This document shows, piece after piece, positions 1-5,040 of a DNA stretch of 5,040 nucleotides (positions are counted from its first letter, which is position 1; every line of letters begins with the position of its first letter). This DNA is from Candidatus Margulisiibacteriota bacterium (GTDB taxonomy: Bacteria > Margulisbacteria > Termititenacia > Termititenacales > Termititenacaceae). The notes under the pieces are model-generated. The model saw nothing but the letters and a program-made list of their open reading frames with translations. It made no database searches and was not told the origin of the DNA. The stretch lies in assembly GCA_031264205.1 (NCBI GenBank), contig JAISEH010000001.1, positions 1 through 5,040 of the forward strand. The letters run 5' to 3'. Both the position numbers and the translations under genes were made by a program.

Positions 1-914
1 AGGCTGTTGATGTACGTCGGCCCGTCAAAAATATCCAGCAGTGCGGTCTGAGTGTAATAAAGATTGTCGGACGGCGTCGTTGCGATAGTCAATAAATCCT
101 GCATGCCGTCGCCGTTGGGCGAAAAATATATTTCCAGCCCGTTTTCCGGCTCGGCGTATTCCGGCGGCGTATGGTCATAATAATACAGTATCTCCTGCGC
201 GGTGTAATTATTCAGCCAGTCAAAAGCGGACAACTGCCAGGGGTATATGCCTTCGGGATAATTAAGCGTGAGCGTCGTTTCCGTATTGGGCGAAGTCAGC
301 ACCGCGAAAATGTCGTGGCGTTCCCGCGTGTCACGGCGGCGCAGGAGCACGTAACGCTCAAAATCCTCTGCCGAATTGGCCAGCGTCAGATCATGCGTGG
401 GCTGCTGGCTGTATATTTCCCGCAGCGGCTGCGGCTCTGGCGAGTCCTGCTCATACCAAACATGCCGGAACAAACCTTGATAATAGTCATATTTTTTATT
501 ATAACCAGCACGCCCGGCGGACAAAAAATGCTCATCAATTATTTGATCGACTGTGACCGCCGTCTGCTCCGGACCACTCATTTCTTTTGGCCAAACTCTG
601 TCATCAAAAACTTCCCCGTTTTGCCGGAGCGCCATTTTAAAATATTTGCCAGCTTCATCTTGATAGAGCAGCGCGATATCCAGTTCACCATCGCCATCCA
701 GATCCTCAAAATAAGGCTCTTGCAGTAATTTAGTTTTATCGGGCAAGCGGTAAGGAAATTTTTGGCTGGCCAGTTGGCCGTTGGCCTGCCAGAGATAAAC
801 ATATTGCGCGTCCTCGGACAAAGTCAAATACCGCGTGCCCGTGTCGTCATAGGCAATATACGCCGCGCCGAGCTGTCCGAGCAAACCGAGCAATAAACAA
901 AATTTTTTCAACAT
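1..914 (-). CDS. Secreted protein with FG-GAP-like and SPNGDG motifs (3' end outside window)
   Basis: The frame is open without a stop from ATG at 914 to the window edge (304 codons), so the C-terminus is missing. Residues 1-18 look like a Sec signal peptide: MLKK, then a Leu/Gly-rich core and Gly-Ala-Ala before the mature part; there is no lipobox. Residues 71-83 contain DLDGDGELDIALL, the Asp-rich loop seen in FG-GAP/VCBS and other Ca-binding repeats. Residues 165-250 show no family I recognise. Residues 264-273 read FSPNGDGMQD, the opening of FlgD-like or CHU_C (gliding-associated) Ig-type domains, followed by beta-strand-like sequence. The start overlaps the stop of the barrel gene as TGATG, implying translational coupling; its own Shine-Dalgarno is weak (GGCTGGG upstream). 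Inference: an exported, calcium-binding surface or periplasmic protein working with the barrel protein. The motifs are clear; the function is unknown. Confidence 0.5.
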   Translation of the reverse strand, partial: MLKKFCLLLGLLGQLGAAYIAYDDTGTRYLTLSEDAQYVYLWQANGQLASQKFPYRLPDKTKLLQEPYFEDLDGDGELDIALLYQDEAGKYFKMALRQNGEVFDDRVWPKEMSGPEQTAVTVDQIIDEHFLSAGRAGYNKKYDYYQGLFRHVWYEQDSPEPQPLREIYSQQPTHDLTLANSAEDFERYVLLRRRDTRERHDIFAVLTSPNTETTLTLNYPEGIYPWQLSAFDWLNNYTAQEILYYYDHTPPEYAEPENGLEIYFSPNGDGMQDLLTIATTPSDNLYYTQTALLDIFDGPTYINS

Positions 915-1816
915 CAATACGCCCAGCCTAGAGAAATTTTATGCGAAACGCCCAAGTCCTCCTGATCGGCATAAGCATAATCCAGCCCAAAACCATACAA
1001 ACTAAATCCCACTCCCAGATTTAAAATGTCTTCGGAGAGACCGGCGCGCAGGGCTAGAATTTCCGGCCACAGCCAAAACTCCGCGCCGTAATGCGCATAA
1101 ACTTCCTGGCCGCTGTAAACTCTGTCCAAACTCAAGATCACCGGCCAAAACGGCAGCTCATAAGCCAGGCCGGCCTGAAATTCCCGGCGCAAAATTTCGT
1201 TCACGCCGGTGCTCCACATTAGATTGGCCTCGTTGAGATTGCGCCCGCTTAGGCCCAGATCCAGGCCAGTCAAAATTTTATACTTCAGACCGGCATCCAG
1301 ACCTACCGCGGCAGCTTTGGCCGAGAAAAGCTCGTGTTGATAGTATTTTAAATTTAGGCCCCAGTTGAAATTTTCCCAAAAACGATCGGCCAAACTAAAG
1401 ATCAGCGCCAAACGCCGGCTGGTCTCTTCGCTTAATACTTGCGGGCGGCCGTCGATATTTTCAATACGCCGCAGTCCGGTTATTTCCGCGGCGGCCAAAG
1501 ACAGGCCAAAAACTGTTTCGGTATTTTCCAGACGTCTGGCCAGCCCCAAACTGTATCTGGTGTAGTCTTCAAAAATCTTACCCGTCGAAACCAATATTTC
1601 CTGATTGCGCACGCCACTCAACGTTGCGGGATTGAGATACGCGCCACCCAGCCCATTATCTCTGGCCGCCACGGATTTGCCCAGCGATTCGACACGCGCC
1701 GGCAAAGCCAACGCCGCGTAATCCAGCGCCTCCGCTCCGCTAAAATTAATCAGGCCAATTGCCGCTAGAAATATCACTCCAGACCGGAGATCTGCCGCGT
1801 TGATTATTGTCCTCAA
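914..1816 (-). CDS. PorV/PorQ-like (UPF0164-type) outer membrane beta-barrel protein
   Basis: A 300-residue protein starting at TTG (1816-1814). Residues 11-30 (after Arg11) form a hydrophobic stretch ending Ala-Glu-Ala, a plausible signal peptidase I site before LDYAALALPAR. Residues 45-68 (LGKSVAARDN then GLGGAYLNPATLSG) resemble the N-terminal signature of the PorV/PorQ/UPF0164 family, where a Gly-Gly-Ala turn precedes an Asn-Pro-Ala motif. The rest is a series of alternating amphipathic strands rich in Tyr, Phe and Trp, and the chain ends in Gly-Trp-Ala-Tyr, fitting a barrel with a C-terminal aromatic insertion signal. In Bacteroidetes, PorV shuttles type IX secretion cargo; many other phyla have relatives of unknown role. 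The coupled exported gene downstream suggests a joint envelope role (inference). The start codon is uncertain: the strong Shine-Dalgarno lies 18 bases upstream of this TTG. Confidence 0.5.
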   Translation of the reverse strand: MRTIINAADLRSGVIFLAAIGLINFSGAEALDYAALALPARVESLGKSVAARDNGLGGAYLNPATLSGVRNQEILVSTGKIFEDYTRYSLGLARRLENTETVFGLSLAAAEITGLRRIENIDGRPQVLSEETSRRLALIFSLADRFWENFNWGLNLKYYQHELFSAKAAAVGLDAGLKYKILTGLDLGLSGRNLNEANLMWSTGVNEILRREFQAGLAYELPFWPVILSLDRVYSGQEVYAHYGAEFWLWPEILALRAGLSEDILNLGVGFSLYGFGLDYAYADQEDLGVSHKISLGWAY

Positions 1817-1834
1817 TTTTTCAAAAATAGGGAG

Positions 1835-1841
1835 CTCCTTT
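1835..1841 (-). promoter_or_regulatory. Shine-Dalgarno upstream of barrel gene, unusual spacing
   Basis: AAAGGAG matches seven bases of the consensus, the best ribosome binding site in the window. It lies 18 bases before the annotated TTG start at 1816, which is too far for optimum use. An out-of-frame TTG at 1824 lies 10 bases away and reads only TTG AAA AAT TGA, its stop overlapping the annotated start. An in-frame ATT at 1828 sits 6 bases away. Which start is used cannot be decided by reading alone. Confidence 0.5.
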
Positions 1842-1876
1842 GTCTTTCCCCTATCTAAAAAAACCCTCTAAGGACA

Positions 1877-1904
1877 ATTATACCCTAACTATCCAAAATA
1901 ACAA
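1877..1904 (-). promoter_or_regulatory. Sigma70-like promoter for the barrel/exported-protein pair
   Basis: Reading the minus strand, a perfect -10 hexamer TATAAT (1882-1877) is preceded by TTGTTA (1904-1899, four of six matches to TTGACA) with a 16-base spacer. Transcription would begin near 1870, giving a leader of roughly 50 bases before the start codon. The position, in the only sizeable gap between gcvT and the barrel gene, fits a promoter for the two envelope genes. This is a consensus match only. Confidence 0.5.
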
Positions 1905-1936
1905 ACGCTCACCATTTTGTAATCAATTTTCAATAA

Positions 1937-2935
1937 TTACGCGCCGGTCTTTTCCGGTGTTTTTTTCCGTACATTACTGTAAAAAGGCAGCTCGGTAATT
2001 TGCGCGCGCGCCATTTTGCTGCGGATTTTGACCAGCACAGCCGGATCTTTTTTCTCCAGATAGGCCAGAGCTATCGGCTCGCGCAGCGTCGGCGAAAAAG
2101 CGCCGGAAGTGATCTCGCCGATTAAATTTTCTGCCATATCGTAGACCGGATAACCCTGTCGCGGCACACCATAATTGTCGAGCATTTTCAAGCCCACAAT
2201 GCTGTCCGACTGCGCGGAAGTCCAGGTCTCGCGCAGCTCGTGGCCGTACAGCGGCATACCGGCTTCGAGGCGCAGAGTATCGCGCGCGCCCAGGCCGCAG
2301 GGCGTCACGTCGTCCCGCAAAAGCAGTTCCCAAACCGCCGCGCAATTCTCCGCCGCCACCATCAGCTCAAAACCGCGCTCGCCGGTGTAGCCGGTCTTGC
2401 TGGCCAGAACATCGTACTCGTCAAATTCCAGCGGCAAAAAAGTATAGTATTTCATCCGTTCCAGATCTTCGGCGGTATGCCGCTGCACAATGTTCTCTGC
2501 CTCGGGACCCTGTACCGCGAGCACATGCCAGCCCATTAACTCGCACTCTACGCCCCGCTCTGCAAAAAACCGCTGATCTTTTTCGATATTGGCCGCGTTG
2601 AAAACGCTCAAATAATTTTCGTAATCTTTGTAAATCAAAATATCGTCCACAATTCCGTTCTGCGCGTTGCGGAGACGATTGTAGCGGATCTGGCCGATCT
2701 CCATATCGTCAATATATCGGATCAACGCCGTGCGCTGTGCGGCCAGCAATTTTTCCGAGGCGAGAAATTTCACGACGCCCATGTGTCCGGCGTCAAACAT
2801 GCCGGCGCGCGAACGCACCGCCTGATGCTCCGCGAGCAAGCTCTGATACTGGAGCGGCATTTCCCAGCCACCAAATTCGACCATCTTGGCGTTTAGTTTT
2901 AGATGTTCCTCATAAAGCGGCGTACGTTTCAGCAA
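1937..2935 (-). CDS. gcvT: Aminomethyltransferase (glycine cleavage system T-protein), with internal gap
   Basis: T-protein transfers the methylene carbon from the aminomethyl-lipoyl arm of H-protein to tetrahydrofolate, releasing ammonia, in the cytoplasm. Family landmarks appear in order: KRTPLY (3-8), FGGWEMPLQY (21-30), GMFDAGHMG (45-53), GIVDDILIY (94-102, holding the conserved catalytic Asp), AVQGPEA (140-146), TGYTGERGFE (181-190), CGLGARDTLRLEAGMPLYG (213-231), ITSGAFSPTL (275-284) and LPFY near the end. The start is TTG at 2935, two bases after the hisC stop, with AAGGAG 11 bases upstream; translation from it gives the standard N-terminus. At 332 residues it is shorter than the usual roughly 360: between ELRET (233-237) and VGLKM (247-251) about 28 residues of the family's middle region are absent. 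No gcvH or gcvP lies nearby. Family assignment is secure; full activity is not. Confidence 0.5.
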   Translation of the reverse strand: MLKRTPLYEEHLKLNAKMVEFGGWEMPLQYQSLLAEHQAVRSRAGMFDAGHMGVVKFLASEKLLAAQRTALIRYIDDMEIGQIRYNRLRNAQNGIVDDILIYKDYENYLSVFNAANIEKDQRFFAERGVECELMGWHVLAVQGPEAENIVQRHTAEDLERMKYYTFLPLEFDEYDVLASKTGYTGERGFELMVAAENCAAVWELLLRDDVTPCGLGARDTLRLEAGMPLYGHELRETWTSAQSDSIVGLKMLDNYGVPRQGYPVYDMAENLIGEITSGAFSPTLREPIALAYLEKKDPAVLVKIRSKMARAQITELPFYSNVRKKTPEKTGA

Positions 2936-2937
2936 GA

Positions 2938-3990
2938 TTACAAGATCTCCTTCAAGGCGGTGATAAATTTTTGATTTTGTTCCGGCGTGCCGATCGTCAC
3001 GCGGATGGCGTCCGGGACACCGAAACTCTGCAGCGGCCGCACAGTCACACCGCGGTCCATCAGTTTTTGAAAAGCCGCGACGCAGTCCTGTCCGATATAC
3101 ACAAAAATAAAATTCGCTTCCGTCGGATAATATTTTAATTTTAACTTGGTGAATTCCGCATAGAGATATTTTTTACCAACCTCGTTATTTTCGCGCGACC
3201 GCTGCACAAACTCCGCGTCCTGCAGAGCCGCCGCCGCCGCTGTTTGCGCCAGCGCGTTGACATTGAAAGGCTCGCGGGTTTTATTGAGATAAGCGATAGT
3301 TTCCGGAGCGGCGATCACATAGCCCACGCGCAAACCCGCCAGACCGTAAATCTTAGAAAAAGTGCGCGTGATCAGCAGATTTTTAAAAGTTTTCAGCAAA
3401 CGCAGACTGTCTGGATAATCAGCGGCGGCGGCATACTCGGCGTAGGCTTCGTCAAGGACTACCATGATCTCGCCGGGAACTTTTTGCAAAAAATTTTCGA
3501 ATGCCGCCGCCTCGCAATACGCGCCGGTCGGATTATTGGGATTGGCCAAGAAAATCACTTTGGTCTGCGGCGTGATTTTTTGCAGCAACGCGTCCGGTTG
3601 AATTTTGCCGTCAGTAAGCGGCGCATAATCCACCGCGCCGGCAAAAAGTTTTGCGGCAAAAGTGTATTCCGAAAAAGTAACTTCCGTCGTCAAAACCCGC
3701 TCGCCCGGGCTGACAAAAGCGCCGGTAATAAAATGAAATATCTCGTCCGAGCCGTTACCGGGCAGAAAACATTCCGGCGTCAGGTCGTAATGCGCGGCCA
3801 GCGCGTTTCTCAGCCGGACGCAGCCGCCGTCAGGATAAAAATGCAGTTTGTCCAGATCGGCTTTGAGCGCCGCCAGAGCCTTGGGTGAGGAGCCGAGTGG
3901 ATTTTCGTTGGAAGCGAGTTTGATCGCGCCCGCTTTTAACACTCCGGGCTGATACGGCGCAATGTTTTGAATGTTGGCTTTGGTCTGCAT
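2938..3990 (-). CDS. hisC: Histidinol-phosphate aminotransferase
   Basis: A PLP-dependent class I/II aminotransferase (fold type I) that converts imidazole acetol phosphate plus glutamate to histidinol phosphate plus 2-oxoglutarate in histidine synthesis; some relatives also act on aromatic keto acids. At 350 residues it is of normal length. Visible motifs: LASNENPLGSSP (25-36), YPDGG (52-56), GNGSDEIF (78-85), FSEY (106-109), ANPNNPTGAY (149-158), VLDEAYAEY (178-186), then TRTFSKIYGLAGLRVGY (208-224), in which Lys213 is the likely Schiff-base lysine and Arg221 a phosphate-binding residue. The C-terminal Arg330 (AIRVTIG) fits the substrate carboxylate-binding arginine. ATG at 3990 has GAGGAG five bases upstream, a confident start. 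No other his genes are visible here. The next gene, gcvT, begins two bases after its stop. A paralogous aromatic or threonine-phosphate role is less likely but possible. Confidence 0.5.
   Translation of the reverse strand: MQTKANIQNIAPYQPGVLKAGAIKLASNENPLGSSPKALAALKADLDKLHFYPDGGCVRLRNALAAHYDLTPECFLPGNGSDEIFHFITGAFVSPGERVLTTEVTFSEYTFAAKLFAGAVDYAPLTDGKIQPDALLQKITPQTKVIFLANPNNPTGAYCEAAAFENFLQKVPGEIMVVLDEAYAEYAAAADYPDSLRLLKTFKNLLITRTFSKIYGLAGLRVGYVIAAPETIAYLNKTREPFNVNALAQTAAAAALQDAEFVQRSRENNEVGKKYLYAEFTKLKLKYYPTEANFIFVYIGQDCVAAFQKLMDRGVTVRPLQSFGVPDAIRVTIGTPEQNQKFITALKEIL
2947..2952 (-). promoter_or_regulatory. gcvT ribosome binding site inside hisC 3' end
   Basis: AAGGAG lies within the last codons of hisC, 11 bases before the TTG start of gcvT. 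It supports the TTG at 2935 as the start, since no ATG or GTG in the gcvT frame lies nearby, and it shows hisC and gcvT are translated from one message. Confidence 0.5.
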
Positions 3991-3995
3991 TTTAT

Positions 3996-4001
3996 CTCCT
4001 C
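3996..4001 (-). promoter_or_regulatory. hisC ribosome binding site next to terminator
   Basis: GAGGAG stands five bases before the hisC ATG (3990), a good Shine-Dalgarno. It begins only two bases after the T-tract of the tuf terminator, so terminator and ribosome binding site are contiguous. Confidence 0.5.
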
Positions 4002-4003
4002 AC

Positions 4004-4039
4004 AAAAAAGAAACCCCGACAATAAAGCCAGGGTTTCTT
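4004..4039 (-). terminator. Rho-independent terminator after tuf
   Basis: On the minus strand, AAGAAACCC (4039-4031) pairs perfectly over nine bases with GGGTTTCTT (4016-4008). The 14-base middle can pair further as TGGC with GTCG through wobbles, leaving a TTTATT loop. The 3' arm runs into six Ts (4009-4004). It lies about 20 bases after the tuf stop. The opposite strand lacks a T-tract, so it works only for leftward transcription. Confidence 0.5.
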
Positions 4040-4059
4040 AACAAAGACCTAAACTCTTT

Positions 4060-5040
4060 TTACTTTATGATCTTAGTCACAACTCCGGAACCGACCGTCC
4101 TGCCGCCTTCGCGCACCGCGAAACGCAGCTGCTCCTCGATAGCCACCGGCACGATCAGCTTCACCGTGATCGCCGTATTGTCGCCCGGCATCACCATTTT
4201 TTCTTTGTTTTTGTCGATAGTGCCGTCGTCCAGTTTTTTCAATTCGTCCGCGGACATGCCGGTGCGCAAAATGATCTGGCCGGTAACGTCAGTGGTACGA
4301 ATATAAAACTGCGGCTGATACCCGTCAAAAAACGGCGTGGTGCGGCCGCCTTCTTCTTTTTTCAGCACGTACACCTGCGCTTCAAAAGTAGTATGCGGAT
4401 TGACCGAACCCGGCTTGGCCAGCACTTGGCCTCTCTCCAGGTCTTTCTTTTCCACACCGCGCAACAGCAGACCCACATTGTCACCAGCCTGGCCTTCGTC
4501 CAGAGTCTTGCGGAACATTTCCACGCCGGTCACCACAGTTTTGGAACGCTCTTCTTTCATACCGACAATTTCCACTTCGTCATTGACATGCACAATACCG
4601 CGGTCGATACGGCCGGTGCCCACCGTGCCGCGTCCGGTAATCGTGAAAACGTCTTCGACCGGCATCAGGAACGGCTTGTCAATATCGCGTTTCGGCAGCG
4701 GAACATAACTGTCCACCGCTTCCATCAATTTAAGAATAGCCTGTTCGCCGTATTCGCTGGCGTCGCCTTCCAGAGCTTTGAGCGCGGAGCCTCTAATGAT
4801 CGGAATTTCTTTGCCCGGAAACTCATACTGGGTCAGCAGATCGCGGATTTCTTCCTCGACCAATTCCAGTAATTCCGGATCAGCAATGTCGCATTTATTC
4901 AGGAAAACCACCAGATTCGGCACATTGACCTGACGCGCCAGCACGATGTGTTCGCGGGTCTGGGGCATCGGGCCGTCCGTGGCGGCCACCACTAATATAG
5001 CGCCGTCCATCTGCGCCGCGCCGGTGATCATGTTCTTGAT
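4060..5040 (-). CDS. tuf: Translation elongation factor EF-Tu (5' end outside window)
   Basis: EF-Tu carries aminoacyl-tRNA to the ribosome as a GTP complex. The frame is open to position 5040 and begins with Ile-Lys-Asn-Met, matching about residue 88-91 of E. coli EF-Tu, so roughly the first 87 codons (P-loop, switch regions, DCPGH) are outside. An internal ATG at 5031 is not the start. Numbered from that Met, guanine-binding NKCD is at 45-48 and SAL at 82-84; DKPFLMPVEDVF (118-129) opens domain 2 with GRGTVGTGR (133-141); GGRTTPFF and PQFYIRTTDVTG mark domain 3, and VREGGRTVGSGVVTKII is the standard C-terminus. Residues about 256-278 form an extra loop compared with E. coli, where only a few residues separate this strand from MVMPGD. 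A strong terminator follows the stop. Identity is certain; the insert is worth checking as a lineage marker. Confidence 0.5.
   Translation of the reverse strand: MKNMITGAAQMDGAILVVAATDGPMPQTREHIVLARQVNVPNLVVFLNKCDIADPELLELVEEEIRDLLTQYEFPGKEIPIIRGSALKALEGDASEYGEQAILKLMEAVDSYVPLPKRDIDKPFLMPVEDVFTITGRGTVGTGRIDRGIVHVNDEVEIVGMKEERSKTVVTGVEMFRKTLDEGQAGDNVGLLLRGVEKKDLERGQVLAKPGSVNPHTTFEAQVYVLKKEEGGRTTPFFDGYQPQFYIRTTDVTGQIILRTGMSADELKKLDDGTIDKNKEKMVMPGDNTAITVKLIVPVAIEEQLRFAVREGGRTVGSGVVTKIIK

Noticed and set aside
171..728. Long open frame on the + strand opposite the exported protein, and similar ones at 2737-3138, 3244-3888 and 4393-4872
   Set aside because: They lie antisense to genes with clear family motifs or a continuous signal-peptide frame, and their products are low-complexity Arg/Gln-rich sequence with no recognisable motif.
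578..802. Minus-strand 74-codon frame
   Set aside because: It is a different frame inside the exported-protein gene, which is open across the whole region with DLDGDGELD and a signal peptide.
1894..1919. Inverted repeat CAAAAT / ATTTTG with a 14-base loop around the -35 of the promoter
   Set aside because: Only six A+T-rich pairs, with no T-tract, so not a terminator; too weak to call an operator.
1940..1965. CCGG-loop-CCGG followed by Ts on the + strand at the gcvT 3' end
   Set aside because: A four-base stem inside coding sequence, facing a direction with no gene to terminate.

Overview
The window is about 50% G+C, tightly packed, and every gene lies on the minus strand. Reading in the direction of transcription (from position 5040 down to 1), it holds the 3' three quarters of tuf (EF-Tu), a strong intrinsic terminator, hisC, gcvT, a short promoter-bearing gap, a PorV/PorQ-like outer-membrane barrel protein, and the first 304 codons of a secreted protein that runs off the window edge. 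No RNA gene, mobile element, CRISPR array or integration site is visible. The only non-coding stretches are about 70 bases (tuf to hisC) and about 120 bases (gcvT to the barrel gene).

The source looks like a diderm (Gram-negative) bacterium, because there is an outer-membrane barrel with an N-terminal export signal and a C-terminal aromatic residue, and next to it a second exported protein. Non-Bacteroidetes candidate phyla that often carry PorV/UPF0164-type proteins (for example Margulisbacteria/Saganbacteria, Elusimicrobia or spirochaete-like lineages) would fit, but the lineage cannot be settled from this sequence. Tuf followed by a terminator and hisC, rather than by rpsJ, shows that the usual str-S10 order does not continue downstream here.

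The genes form two units. HisC (histidine biosynthesis or a related aromatic transamination) and GcvT (glycine cleavage T-protein) are separated by two bases and are probably co-transcribed, although they belong to different pathways. The barrel gene and the exported protein overlap by one base (TGATG) behind a sigma70-like promoter, and probably form an envelope or secretion-related pair. The points most worth checking are an apparent deletion of about 28 residues inside GcvT, an insertion of roughly 20 residues in EF-Tu domain 3, the tuf terminator abutting the hisC ribosome binding site, and the unusual start region of the barrel gene. I saw no convincing new multi-gene system; the envelope pair at the left edge is the least characterised part.
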